The notes beneath the pieces are model-generated. The model was not told where the DNA came from, ran no database searches, and saw nothing but the letters and a program-made list of their open reading frames with translations. A stretch of DNA of 64,000 nucleotides from Cuscuta epithymum (Eukaryota > Streptophyta > Magnoliopsida > Solanales > Convolvulaceae): NCBI GenBank assembly GCA_945859915.1, contig CAMAPF010000305.1, positions 172,765 through 236,764 of the forward strand. Reading direction: 5' to 3'. Positions 40,216 to 52,627 of the stretch are shown here, piece by piece. The translations under genes and the position numbers were made by a program. The first letter of the stretch is position 1; each line of letters opens with the position of its first letter.

Positions 40216-40533
40216 AGATTTTGTCACTTTTAGTCCTTCAACTATTATGTTAATGACATTTTTGGTACTTGATTTTAAATTTTTCATTTTGAGTCATTTA
40301 AGTATTGTGCGGAGACAATTTTAGTACTCATCTTTTAGATTTTTCAGATATAGTGCTGTCAATTTCATAAAATTGACATTTCTGGTCATTCAACTATAAT
40401 CATTGTAACACTTTTAGTCACCCATTTTATGCGGAAAGTTATATTAGAAGATAAATAACGTAAGTTTGCCAATACTCAAAAAATTAAATGTGGGAAATTT
40501 GCACAATAGTTGAAGGACCAAAAACGGAAAAAA
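40216..40533. mobile_element. Inverted-repeat MITE (CACTTTTAGTCCTTCAACTA ends)
   Basis: CACTTTTAGTCCTTCAACTA near 40225 faces the inverse AGTTGAAGGACCAAAAACG near 40509. Repeated TTTTAGT/TTTTGGTA words lie between. It abuts the broken end of the Helitron helicase. Confidence 0.6.
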
Positions 40534-42936
40534 ATATGCAAAGTACTCATGGTAAGGAGGTTCATTTTTATAAGCACTTGTGATGAAATAATCATACTCG
40601 CCTTCCTCTATTCTTAACTAAGGTATTCTATCAAAATTATTTAGAGTCGGATTTGTAGCACTGAAATTAATTAAAACACTTGAACATGTTAAAATTTATG
40701 AAATTCTGGCTGACGTGTTTGAATTGGCCGAATTTACCTATTTATGAAAAAATAAAATTTTGTATTTGATAAATACAGTAAACTAATAAGATTGATAAAA
40801 TGAAAATGAGGATTGCAAAATGGGGACTAATGTGAAATTGATGAACTAATACGGTACCTCAAGTCCTCAAAGGCTCAAATAGGCCATCTTCGTAAACTCT
40901 TCTCATTACTAAAAACTTAAATGTCATATAACTAAGTAGCACGTACCTGTGATACTTTAAAGACAAAGAAGTGTGTTTAAATGTGTTAATTGTTTCTATA
41001 TTACATGATGAAGTGTGGAGATGATAATATTTAGTTGTTTGTCTATTCCATTGAGAAACTGTCAATTTCTTCGTACAGATTTATCCATGCCGACAACTTA
41101 AAATGTTAGCACATTATGATACTCCGTATTTCTTTTTTAGCAGTAATCAACTAAAAATGATTCCTAACGTGTGGTTGAAAAATCTAATTGTAAATATGAT
41201 ATTTCAAAATGTAAACAATGTGCTAGCATTCTATCATTTACTTTAATCAATTTCAAAATTAGCAATTAATTAATTGATGCATTTTTCTAAAAGATTCAAA
41301 GCAACAAATGAAGTATCAGTTTAGGGATACACAATCCATAAACTATTTCAACTTAACATTTCTTTTTACCCAACTTAGTCTATCTAAAAAGAGGAAAATA
41401 CGGTGACGGGTCGTTGTGTAGTGTAGCTTTAAATCAAGAAGTGAGGAAGGAAGAAGCTAGATGCATATATTTAATGGTATATTTCCGTTGTCTGGTCATT
41501 AAAAATCAGAAGGGGGTTAAGTGTTTAACGGCTAATATTGAGATACAAAAGCAAGGAGATATGAAATGCTAATGAACTTAGATATAGAATTCTTATATTC
41601 ATAAGACATTATCAACTAATAAGAGATTTTAGGAGTATAATTGCCAATAGATCAAACAACCCAATGATGTTTCTAAAAATATATAGACATTTATGCTTTC
41701 GATATGAAGAAATTATCAAGAAGAGACAAATATGTTTTAGACAAATTAATTGAATAATATAGAAATATAAAAGCACACTTTGTAGATAAGAAAAATCTAC
41801 CAAATTTCTCTAAAATAATCAGAATCTCAAAATTGTTCTGATAACAAAAACAAAAGGCTATCTCTCCAACTTGAAGTTGAACAAAGATTCAAGGTGAACC
41901 CCTAAAATTAAGCAAAACTGCATAAACATAAACCATAAAAACTTGAACTTTAAGGAGTGCAGATTTTAAGGTGAACCCCACACTCCAATTTGTGTATGAA
42001 AGATGCATTAGGTATTTGTCTTAAAACCCAGCAAACAATTCTTTAATAAAAGCATCAACGCAACAAATGATATCAGCCAGTTTTAAAATTTTAAATGATC
42101 AAAAGGTTCTGCATTTAAAATAAGATTAAAGAAACTTTCTGGACAACTTCTCACGGTGAAACAATTTTCACAAACCTTACTCATCTAGATAAAAAATGCA
42201 TTTTTTCAACTCATTAAACAACTACAAAAACACTTATTGCAAAGCTAAGTCGTTTAAGCTAACACATATTTTTTATAACCTTAAAATGAAATCCAATAAT
42301 CAATTAGTCACCCTTTAAATAAATAAAAAAAATGTGTTAGAAGATCATCATGTATATCTGAGGGTATGGAAATAAATAAAACGCAATCAATCACACCTGA
42401 ACAATGGAATACCATTCAAGTAATCAATTAGTCACCTCCTCAACATTCACCACATTATTTTCCTTGTTCTTATTTAAAAAGAAGGAAATAAATAACAATC
42501 AACATAACAAACTTCCTCTGCTCCTGTTTCACTCATTACCATATCTTAATGTTGTAATAAGCATTGAAAACTGATAGATTTTGAGGTCACCGGAAGATTC
42601 ACGATGAAGATTTGAAGGAAAAAGAGCTCTAGGATTGGCTTCGGGATCAAAAGGAGATGAATGAAGCTTGAAAACGACGATTAGAATGACCTTCTGTCAA
42701 TCGTTCAAGCTTATCTCTTTGTAGGAACAACCAATGGACACGATTCAAGTTGCATATGAAACCTAACTTCAAGGGCTAATTTAAATTATTGGCAATAATT
42801 TAGGATCTTGTCGCATGAGAGATCAGCCTGGACCCCTAAATTATTGTACTCTACGCCGCGAGAGCGGTAAGAACTTAGTAATGATTAGCTAGGCTCAATT
42901 AAATTAAATTCATGTGATTAGACCTGTTCTGCCAGA
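40534..42936. other. AT-rich intergenic DNA, nothing recognised
   Basis: No supported gene. The last 400 bases, just left of the solo LTR, read as the continuation of the sequence that resumes at 45601 and may be an older LTR. Confidence 0.35.
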
Positions 42937-42941
42937 AATCT

Positions 42942-45600
42942 TGTCACGCCCCGGACCTCCCCGGACACGTCAACAACCCGCCGTACAATACGAATAGTCA
43001 ATCGCAATCCAACACATTCATATTATACAAGGCGTCATGAATATCATTCACACATAAGTCATCCATAAACAACATAATAAGTAATTCATAAAGCAGCGGA
43101 AAACATTGTTTAAAACGAAAGAGCCACACAGGGCTATTCATGAGCACGCAGGCTCTATAATAAAATATCCATGAGCAAATTTATTAATGTTTCAAATAGA
43201 ATGGAGGAAGCACGAACCAAGTCTTCTCTCCGAGGAATCACTCGATCAACGAGCACAGGATGCAAGCTCTAGCCTCAACCTGAAATGGTGGTGGGACGCC
43301 CCCGAAGGGGTCAGTACTCTATACGGCTATAAAGTACTGGTGTGGCAGGCATCTAATAGATATACAACAAGTATTTCAAACACAAGACCCTCAAATAGGG
43401 TGATAGTACATTATGATTGTAACCCTAAGTTACCCCGTTTAAAAATATACTTACTTTATATAAAAGTCAAGTAGTCGGCCCGTGGGCCCGTTTTCATTTG
43501 GAAATCACCATTCCCAACCCCGTGGCTATAAGCCACGACAACTCCTAGAGTCCAACCCTAGTACATGACATTGTATTCTAGAGCTCGGCTCTACTACATC
43601 ACCATACAATTCATATACCTCGGGTCAATTTCCTTACCTTGCGTTCTAGAGCTCGGCTCTATTACATCACCACGCAAGTCCTAGAGCTCGGCTCTAGCTA
43701 TACAATACATAGACTCCAAGTCTACACCTTACATGCATTCTAGAGCTCGGCTCTATTACATCACCATGCATTAAGGTCCAATTCTCAAGCAACCCTATGC
43801 CTAGAATTGACATATCATTAAACTACTTTGGGTCATCCTTAAAGACTTCCCATAACTTAACCTTAGTTCCAAACTAAGTTATTATATACACTTGAACTAT
43901 ATTCAAGTACCTTTCATACAATCCAATCCCTAGGATCAATTTAATCAACAAGTTCCAATAATCACTAACTAGTATTTCAATACTATTAAGATTATTGTTA
44001 TCATACCATTATCCTCATTATTTGTAATTCTCTACATATTTATAATTATGTAGCAGCAACTTAAGTATTCAATCTCAATACACAAATATTTATTTATGTA
44101 TCCACATAATTCATACATGAGCAAAATGCCCATTTTCACAAAATAGTTCATTTATACTCATTTAATCTCATATTATTCATACCTTCTCAAATCATTTCAA
44201 ATTTCATTCCTTGGCAACTATATCAGTATTTCATCAATATATAATCATCATAATCCATGAAAAATCATGATTTAAGCATTTAGGTAATCTCATGCTTAAC
44301 CTACAAGTTGTAAGCAATTAGATGTCAATCCTCACCTTAATTGAGCTTTAAACTTTTTCCTTCTTGATCCAATGGTCAAGGCTTTGGTCAAGGTTGATTT
44401 AGAACTGATTCCTTGCTTAGAAATGAGTGTTAAACAGCCTCCTCCAGCTGCCAGCTCCACTCCTAACCGAATGACACGAAAACAGTCCCTAGAACGGGTG
44501 TTTTCCGGTTAACTCGTTTCCTAGTTTTCCAAGATTTGCTCTAGGTTAGTATCTAACCTTTACATCAATAAAATAACTTCATAAGGACATATTATACACT
44601 TCTAGTAGTGTATAATAGTCCCACCAATCGTTCATATCATTTGGAAAATGAAAAGGAAGGTTTTGGATTCAAACTTACTTTGAATACAAAACTGTGTTCT
44701 GCGAGGTTGCGTTTTGTTCGGACAATCTGGAAGCCTTCCACCACTCCGATTGATGCAAACCAGACCTCCACGGATTCCTCGTCTTGAGAGCTTTCTTTTG
44801 GTACCTTATACGCCTTAATTGGACGAGTAAATCTCAAGTTATGGCTCGAACAGTAAGAGCTTCGCACTAAAGAAAGAACCTGCGGACTGCTCTCCTTCTT
44901 CCTTCCCTTTTGAGTTGTGTGGATACCTTTGCTCTCTTATCCCTTTTGGGGGGTCGAATGGGGGGTTGTGGGAGTATACAAGAGCTCTCAATCATGTTAC
45001 CAAGGCATGTGGAGTGGTTCCCAATTGATCCCAATCATTTTGGGGTCCAAAATATCTACCAATACTTCCAAAAAAAAATGGGAAGATGGGTCCTATTGTT
45101 TTATCTTTTGTCAAAAGATGTCTTTTTGTACTCATCCTAATTTATTTAGAACAAGTCAACTTCCTACATCACATTATTGGTCTCCAATATGTGTAGGCTC
45201 ATCTCAATAATTTACTTGATGGATATTATAGGAGGAAAATCCTACTCCCATTATTTAGCTCAATAATGCCAAAGATGGGGTTATAGGCATTTGTATTCTC
45301 CTTTAATCATTCTATCACTTATTTGACATTTGTCATACATATTATTGGACTACTAGCCGTGTGGGTCACTCCCGAGTGGATCCAGGACGCCATTCTCGAA
45401 TACTTGCTATTTTTAGCAGGTTGGGCCCAAAATGAGTATTCGCCAGCCCGATACTAATATACGAGTTCGAACAGTATAATAATCGGTCATTAATTACGTA
45501 AAACATTAATCGTTTAACAAATGTTTGGAAATCAGAAATCCAATACATAAACTTTGAATTTTAAATCAAATTTTCAAGGACCTTCGGGAGCGGTGTCACA
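42942..45600. mobile_element. Solo LTR, 2.66 kb, with 5-bp target duplication AATCT
   Basis: The element begins TGTCACGCCCCGGACCTCCC and ends GGAGCGGTGTCACA (TG...CA), with inverted tips TGTCAC/GTGACA-like. AATCT lies on both sides (42937-42941 and 45601-45605). No internal gag-pol or second LTR is present, so it is a solo LTR left by recombination. Its length suits a large-LTR Ty3/gypsy-type element, though the lineage is not proven. Short frames inside (44637-45210) are not assigned. Confidence 0.85.
43570..43785. repeat. Irregular tandem repeats of a CTAGAGCTCGGCTCTA motif
   Basis: The palindromic word CTAGAGCTCGGCTCTA recurs four times (about 43578, 43645, 43682 and 43740), three times followed by a TTACATCACCA-type spacer, within the solo LTR. 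This is typical of LTR-internal minisatellite growth. Confidence 0.75.
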
Positions 45601-45605
45601 AATCT

Positions 45606-46088
45606 GGTTAACCCCGGAATCAATTCATGTTCCCTTTGTCGTTAATTGAGAAGAAACCACTTTTATTTTAATCGTTCATCTGCATTAGTTTAATTTTAAT
45701 TCACCAATCAATCTCGCACACTTGCATTTATTTATTTTTATTTCTTTAATCGCTAAATTTAGTTAATCTTTACTTCCCTTTTGTCCGTCCCTGTGGAGAC
45801 GATACTCGTACTTTACACCACTTTTCTACAACTATTTTAAGTGCGAGAAAACACACATCACTGACCCAATCGAAGTATTATATTCTCCCTCTTAATAATA
45901 TACTAATAAATTATGTACTATCATTTATTTCTTTCCTTGAAATTGTTGGAGCTTACCAGTCAACGTTATCTGCCACAAACAAAACTTAGAAAAAGGAATA
46001 CATCACATTATTCATAAAATAAACTTATTTAACTGACTGAATAAAATAAAGGATTAATGTAACTAGATCGCTAAAATCAGGGTGTTAC
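45606..46088. repeat. Older LTR fragment(s) interrupting the copia reverse transcriptase
   Basis: The stretch includes TCCGTCCCTGTGGAGACGAT, a word style common near LTR or leader ends, and finishes with AATCAGGGTGTTAC exactly where the minus-strand copia reverse transcriptase frame stops. The last 140 bases are related to 8035-8190. The left limit is unclear. Confidence 0.4.
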
Positions 46089-46384
46089 GTGAATGCCCTC
46101 ACGAGTATAAATGAATAAAGAATAATCGGCGTAAGATTGAATAAAACCATAGGTTTTGAGGGCTGCAACTAATTTAGCAAACCAACAACGTGGTGCCTGT
46201 TTCAGACCATAGAGAGATTTCCGTAATCGACACACCAAAGTAGGAGAAGGAGAAGAAAAACCTGGAGGGTATTTCATATAGATCTCGTCATGTAAGTCAC
46301 CATGAAGAAAGGCATTGTGCACATCCATTTGATGCAATTCCCAATTCTTAGCCACCGCGACTGCTAAGAAAGCTCGAACAGTTA
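46077..46384 (-). pseudogene. Copia reverse transcriptase, middle fragment
   Basis: The frame resumes beyond the nested LTR with VTVRAFLAVAVAKNWELHQM, then DVHNAFLHGDLHDEIYMKYP and SLYGLKQAPRCW, all hallmark copia reverse transcriptase motifs. It is collinear with the part ending at 49244 once the insertion and one 5-bp duplication are discounted. It ends before the YVDD catalytic motif. Confidence 0.9.
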
Positions 46385-46916
46385 CCATCTGTAAGGAATA
46401 AATGTAATTAGATTTTGATGATGCTAGGTTATATAGATTAGAATGTTAGAGTACCCCAATTTAGACTTTATGTATTAGAATTTTCAGTTGTAAGTATTAG
46501 TGTAGTCGACAATCAGAGCTGCTCTACTAGGATCAGATCAGAACTGCCATGAGAACTGCTGTCAGAATTGCTTTGGGAAACTATGAGAGTTGCCCATCAG
46601 AGAAGCATCAGAACTGCTCATCAGAGAAGCATCAGAGCTGCTCATCAGAGAACCATCAGAGTTCGATGAAAATGTTCATCAGAATTCAACTCTAGAGAAA
46701 TATCAGAGTTCCTCATATAAGTTCATCAGAACCCAAGATCAGAAATGCCATCAGAGAAGCTCATCAGACTCCGACTTACACTTGGAAGACTTCAAAGCTG
46801 TCTTCAACGGCCGGGAAATCCATTAATGGCTAGAAGATATTTCATTCAAGGAAAGCATTTAATGCTCATTTAATGAGCCTGATACGCTGTGGAGTAATTG
46901 CAGATGATTGACCGAG

Positions 46917-48310
46917 TGATACATGTGTAATTTCCGTGTTTATGTTTGCATTTTTAGTTACTTTTTGTAGTTTAGCATTTCGGAAATTACACACTTTTGG
47001 TGTAATAGTTTAGTTGTTAAAATTCTTGTAAAAAGTTTAGATTAGGTTTATTCTGGGCTCAAACAGGTCTACCAGCACTCAAAGGATAGTTGGTGAACCC
47101 CAAAAGTGGACAGAAGGTGCAAAAATCACAAGACAAAAAGGAAATCCTTATTTTGGTCTATACTCGGTCGAGTATATACATATACTCGATCGGGTATCTG
47201 GTTGAAATTTCAAATCGGATCGGATCCGAAAACAAAGGAACATGCAGGAGAAGATTTTCCCACGATCGAGTGTCTATACCCGATCGGGTACACCTACATA
47301 CTCGATCGGGTATAGCTATAAATATTACCCGAGTATCGATCGAGTATGGAACGAATTCAAAGTTCTACACATACTCGATCGAGTATGTGTACATACTCGA
47401 TCGAGTACTCGACCCGCACCTCAAAAAGCCTATAAATACACCTCCTTTCCTTCACTTTTAGATCACCAATTCCTTTATACTCTTAAGCTCAGTTTAGAAT
47501 AGAATTTCTCTATATTTCTTTTAGCATGTTTAGTCTCCAAATGAGGAGCTAAACTTCCATTTCTTGGTTTTGCTCTTGAAGCTTGTTGATTATTAAAGTT
47601 GTGAGTTATTTTCTTACTTTCTCTTCTTGATTATTAATTCTTCCCTTAATCTCATTCTATATTGATGTTGGAGGGTTGCTAAGTGACAATTAGTTAACGT
47701 TCCGACATTGATTATTACTAGAAACGATCAACGAACCGATGGTTAATCGTTGATAGTTTCACAAGTAAGTAACTTCGGTTTGTTAATGCACGGTCGTGGT
47801 TAATAAACTTAAGAGGGATTAATTTTGTTGGTTAAACCGAAACCGTTGTGTTGAGGTTATCAATCTCAATTGATTTCATCAAGGAGTTAAAGAGGTTAAA
47901 TGCTACTATTATATCGGTATACGGCGTTGTTCTATATTTGATTAATAGTAAGGGTTATTAATGAACGGTCGTTGTTAATAACTACCCTCGATGAACTGGA
48001 TATACTCCGCGATTGAGTATTCGAGAGGGGATAAGTTATGGATATAACAATGATCGACTAAAATATATCAACAAGTGGAAAGTAGCAAGACCAAGTCCCT
48101 TTTATTCTTGAATTTAATCCCATATAACTCGTTCATCTTCGTGTTTAATTTAATTAAAATCATTCAACAAACAAAACCCCCCCTTTATTCACTATTTTCA
48201 TAAAAAGAAAGTTATCCCTTTCCCTGTGGATACGAACTCTACTTCACTATACTACGTATAAGTGTTGTATTGAATTTACTTTGAGTGTACTCACGACAAG
48301 GTGCACGTCA
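46917..48310. mobile_element. Solo LTR, 1.39 kb, nested in the previous solo LTR
   Basis: It begins TGATACATGTGTAATTTCCG and ends GGTGCACGTCA, flanked by CCGAG on both sides (46912-46916 and 48311-48315). Near the end, TTTCCCTGTGGATACGAACT is a typical LTR word. It carries a cluster of ACTCGATCGAGTA-type palindromes (47160-47415). It is the youngest layer of this stack. Confidence 0.85.
47160..47415. repeat. Cluster of near-palindromic ACTCGATCGAGTA motifs
   Basis: About eight copies of TACTCGATCGAGTA or TACTCGATCGGGTA are irregularly spaced by 15-50 bases. They lie in the 5' half of the nested solo LTR and open several TRSS/DRV-type frames, which are artefacts. Confidence 0.75.
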
Positions 48311-49238
48311 CCGAGAATCCTGGAGAATATTATACAAAAATAGAAACCTACCAAATCTGCGGGTCCAACCGGTCAAATCCACAGTACGTGCATTTAATGC
48401 AGTTGTCTCCTCCTCCAACGGGCAGACAACCCCAGTATAAAAGATACTCGATGAAGAACAACTTTGCCAACTTTGCTACAATCAATATTCTACAAGCTTT
48501 CTTGAGACTCAAACTCCATAATCATCAACAAGAAAAAGCTTACGTTGGGAAGATTCAAACTCTCAAAATCACTCAACCCCAACAAGAGCAAAGTTCATCC
48601 TGTTCTTCAACCTTCAAGAACTTCAACTACACATCCTTTGTAACGAAGCAAGTTGGAGAAAACTTTTTTTTCAGAACATCTTCTGCAAGGAAGGGCGTCC
48701 AAGTAACTGCAGTAGTGAAGTGGTGATACTTCCGGGAAGCTGAGTGAAAGGACCAGCCATCAGGACGTGGAACTGCATCCTGGGTGGCAACTAGGCTTGA
48801 AGAAGACGTGGAGAGCTTCTTAAGTGCTAGGGACTAAGCTTTGTAACCATTTACCTCAAAGCTAGTGGAACAGTGGACTAGAGGAATGCGTTGTTCCTTG
48901 AACCACTATAAAATATCCGGTGTCATTTACTTTACTGCAATTTATATACTGCACTTAAGATTATAACTGTATAACTCTAAGACTTGGAATCTGTGTTCAG
49001 CAGATCTTGTTTTCCTAGTTATCAGAAAGGCATTTGCCTTAGTATTTTTTAGGCTACCCGAACAGAACTCTATCCGCTGCCAAGGCCAGTTCTGTCATCA
49101 GAACTCGACCTTTTCTGTCACCAGAAACCGACCCTCTCTGATAAGTCAAATTGGACTTAGAGAAATTTTTGAAAATCCAATCAGTCTATTCACCCCCCCC
49201 CCCCTCTAGACTGATTACCATCTTAAACGGGACCAACA

Positions 49239-50706
49239 CCATCTTTGCAACAGGAGCAAAAATCTCACTATAATCAATGCCTTCCACCTGGTGATTGTCG
49301 AGAACAACTAATCGAGCTTTTAAACGCTCAATGCTCCCATCGGAGTGATACTTTATTTTGTAGACCCAACGACTACCCAAAGCGTGCTTACCCGGCGGTA
49401 GAGGTTCGAGTGTCCATGTACCATTATCTTCAAGGGCCTGGATCTCAGTTTTCATAGCTTGACGCCAACTTGCGTCTTTCATAGCATCGGAAAAGGTACG
49501 TGGTTTGGTACCTGTCGTGATGGCAGCAAGAATCTTCCGATGCTTTTGAGAAAAATTATCACAATGAATATAATGTGCTAAGGGAAAAGGATTACCTGAG
49601 GAAGACTGAACAACAGAGGACAAAGGAGATGGACTTTTATGAATCACGGTATGAGTAATGTAATCCTTAAGCTTGACAGAAGGATATCTGATGCGTTGGC
49701 TCCGACCAAGCTGCGTGACTTCTGCTGTGGTGGTTGTCGTATCATGCGGTTCACAAAGTTCTGAGAATTGCTGGGTGGAATTAGGAGGCGACGTGGCGGG
49801 AATTGAGTTGATAGGCATGCCACTAGTGAATTCCTCATAATTGTCAACATACGAATCAAAGTTATCAACTGGTGGGTCACCCTCTGGATTAGTAACAGTA
49901 ATGGCAGGCTTATCTCGTTCAGCAAAAGGGAAAACATCCTCACAAAACTGAACATCGCGCGAAACAAAAATGTCGTGTGTGTCCAAATCAAAAAGTTTCC
50001 ATCCTTTTTGACCGAAAGGATATCCAAGAAAAACACATTTACGACTCTGACTGAGAAATTTATCTACTTTAGCCCGCTGATTGTGAGCATAACACAAGCA
50101 GCCAAAAACTCGTAGCATATCAAAAGAAGGAGGAGTTTTGTAGAGTAATTCAAACGCAGTTTTATTTTTAAGTAAAGGAGTGGGGGTGCGGTTGATAAGG
50201 TAGCCAGCAGTAAGAACGCACTCTCCCCAAAAATCAATTGGCAATTGTCCTTGAAAACGTAAAGCACGGGCAACATTTAATATATGCCGATGTTTACGTT
50301 CCACACGACCATTCGGTTGAGGTGTTCCAACACACGATGTTTCAAACAAAATCCCGTTTTCCGCGCAATATTTTTTCAAGCTAAGAAATTCAGTGCCATT
50401 ATCACTACATATTCTTTTAATAGAAGCAGAAAATTGACGAGCAATCATAGTGATAAATGACATGAAAATTTTAAAGACTTCGGTTTTATCAACCAATAAA
50501 TAAATTCAAACAGCACGATAAAAATCATCCACAATTGTAAGAAAACTCTTAGCACCACATGTAGAGGGAGTGTTGTATGGTCCCCATAAGTCACAATGAA
50601 TTAAATCAAAAACACGAGAAGTTTTATTATCACTTAAACCGAAAGAATTCCTAGTTTGTTTAGCACGAAAACAAACATCACAAGGAAAAGTAACATTATC
50701 TCCGGT
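49239..50706 (-). pseudogene. Copia integrase and reverse transcriptase start, with nonsense mutations
   Basis: The integrase core is recognisable: RICSDNGTEF, the GTPQPNGRVERKHRHILNVA block, NRTPTPLL, and VFGCLCYAHNQ followed by KCVFLGYPFGQKGWKLFDL. The reverse transcriptase begins with WRQAMKTEIQALEDNGTW, then GSRWVYKIKYHSDGSIERLK and EGIDYSEIFAPVAKM. The frame is broken by a TGA near 50506 in place of a conserved tryptophan (a G-to-A change) and by a TAA at 50707-50709 at the junction with the gag-protease part. It stops at the nested LTR. Confidence 0.9.
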
Positions 50707-50709
50707 TTA

Positions 50710-52299
50710 AAAAAGAGCTTTCACAATTCCCCCAGCTGGATGTCCTAACCGTTGATGCCAAATATCTGCTGTAGTTGTCACCGCATTAACCGAAGAAGAC
50801 TGAGGCCCATACCGGAAATAATAAAGTCCATCCCTTCGTTCACCCGTTCCAATCAGCTTCCTCGAGTGTAGGTCTTGTATAGCACAAATATTAGTTTTAA
50901 ATTGAACAACACAATTCAAATCGTCGACAAGTTGTGATACGGAGATCAGATTGCACCGCAAATTAGGTACAAATAGCACATTTTTCAACAAAATTTGATC
51001 ACTCAGATGCACACAACCCTCCTGTGTGGCTTTTATTCGTTGTCCATCCGGCAATCCAACAGACCAAGTAGTTTGAGTAATATTTATTAAAAAATTCAGA
51101 TTACCGGTGACGTGATTTGTTGCTCCCGTATCCATTATCCACGAGGTAAAATCAAACTCACCTGTCATTCTCTCAGAAGTAGGCTTCGCATTACCATTTA
51201 CACTTTGCGGATTGTTCACAGCAGCTAGAATGGCTTGCCATTGCTCGCTGGTAAAACCTCCAGCAAGTGCCTGATTTGTTCCTTGCGTGTCCACTATTTT
51301 GCCACTTCCAGATGCATGATCAATTGTGGCAGCAGCATGGGCCTTAACATTTAGCTTTGCTTCTCTTCCAGATTGTGATTTTCCGCGTGACGCCTTAATC
51401 TTCCCACGAGGACGGTCTCCCCACCACTCGGGATAGCCGAGTAATTCGAAGCAACTAGTCACCTCATGACCACTATATCCACAGTGGGTACACTTCAAAT
51501 TAGATTTATCAATCTTTATTGCATTATTACGTCCCTGCCCATGATTTCTGGTTTTGCCCATGATGTCTGGTTTTGCTTCTTTTGCCTGATTTACTCCACG
51601 AACTCTCTCTTCCCGAGTGATCTGATGGTAAGCCTTGTTTAAAGTTGGTAATGGATCCTGAGACAACAAATTAGAGCGAACCTGGCCATACAAGTCTGAT
51701 GCCAAACCCATCAGAAATTGATGGAAACGTTCCGATTCACGCCGTTGTGCATGCTTTTCACCCAATTTGCAAGTACACTTTCCACAAGTACATGCCAAAA
51801 GTGGCTCATAATTGTTTAATTCATCCCACAACGTTTTGAGACGTCCATAATAAGCACTAACTAAGGTCGAATTGGATTGTTCACATCTCGGAATATCAAC
51901 TTTAAGTTGATGAATTCGTGGTCCATCAATCACAGAAAAGCGTTCTTTGAGATCATCCCATAAAAGTTTTGCATCATCATAAGTTGAAAGCGTCGCTTTT
52001 ACTTCCGGTGTGATAACATTGGTGATCCAAGAAACAAGCATAGAGTGAATGGTTAGCCAATCATCTTCAGTACAAAAATTTTCATACGTCAAGATGGTGC
52101 CATTTACAAACACAAACTTCCGTCGTGCGCGAAGTGCTAGTCATACTGCCGCTGCCCAATCATCGTAATTTTGGCCTTTTAGCCGCACCGGTGTGATAAA
52201 GTCTCCGGGACGATCTTGCGGCCCTAGGTAAAAGGGAGATGTATGATCAATCTTTACTAGATTTGTGTTGTCCTGCTCTTTCTCTGTATCGATCTCCAT
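50710..52299 (-). pseudogene. Copia gag-protease with one early nonsense codon
   Basis: The ATG at 52299 opens MEIDTEKEQDNTNLVKIDHT, and the copia gag region (DDWAAAV..., then LLWDDLKERFSVIDGPR) follows. A TGA near 52144 replaces an arginine codon (C-to-T in CGA). Further on come the zinc knuckle CTHCGYSGHEVTSC, the protease motif WIMDTGATNHVTG and the pre-integrase motif WHQRLGHP. The two stop mutations here and at 50707 fit CpG/C-to-T decay of a silenced element. Confidence 0.9.
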
Positions 52300-52334
52300 G
52301 AAGGACGATACGGTATTTTTAAGGTGCGTTTAAT

Positions 52335-52347
52335 GGCTCTGATACCA
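52335..52347 (-). other. Primer-binding site (initiator tRNA-Met)
   Basis: On the minus strand the sequence TGGTATCAGAGCC directly follows the LTR end (...TTTCA). It is complementary to the 3' end of plant initiator tRNA-Met, the usual copia primer. Confidence 0.9.
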
Positions 52348-52627
52348 TGAAATATAACTAGTATATGCGGCAATGTAAACTAATAAGAATTGAATATATT
52401 GTTCTCTCATCCTCGTTCCGCCCAGGCCTCGGATATATATAGGCATGCTCCGTATTAATTGGAGAAATCAACCACTAGTGTCCTAGTTGGAATCTAACAT
52501 GCAAAGTCTAGTTCAAAGCAAAACAAATACGTAGGACGCATGCTTTTGGAAATATTACATTAATTAAAAATAATGTCATAAAATTATAGCTAATCTATTG
52601 CTGTATGAAAGTCTTGCTAACGTGTCA
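52348..52627 (-). mobile_element. 5' LTR of the minus-strand copia element
   Basis: The 280-bp LTR starts TGACACGTTAGCAAGACTTT and ends ATATTTCA on the minus strand, giving TG...CA ends. A TATA-like CCTATATATATCC lies at about 52430-52442, likely the element promoter. The outer end abuts a ribosome-inactivating-protein frame, and the first LTR codon (TGA) terminates that frame. Confidence 0.75.

Larger units (their letters stand above)
46390..49238 (-). mobile_element. Solo LTR (about 1.45 kb plus nested insertion) inside copia reverse transcriptase
   Basis: The outer target duplication is CCATC (46385-46389 and 49239-49243). On the minus strand the element starts TGTTGGTCCCGTTTAAGATG, with an AGAGGGGGGGGGTGAATAG-type word nearby, and ends ...CCTTACA. 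That start is typical of a widespread copia (SIRE/Maximus-like) LTR. Its interior has a 24-bp CATCAGAGAAGCATCAGAAC repeat (46590-46670) and a second solo LTR (46917-48310). No internal genes are present. Confidence 0.85.
46077..52347 (-). mobile_element. Ty1/copia retrotransposon, minus strand, internal region, 3' truncated and interrupted
   Basis: Reading right to left: 5' LTR (52348-52627), primer site, gag-protease-integrase-reverse transcriptase. The polymerase frame is split at 46389/49239 by a nested solo LTR and stops at about 46088 inside the reverse transcriptase. The YVDD active-site segment, RNase H and the 3' LTR are therefore absent. Coding parts are listed separately. It is non-autonomous in its present state. 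Confidence 0.85.

Noticed and set aside
48301..48726. 141-aa plus-strand frame near the copia region
   Set aside because: It lies within LTR sequence of the nested solo LTRs and has no family resemblance.
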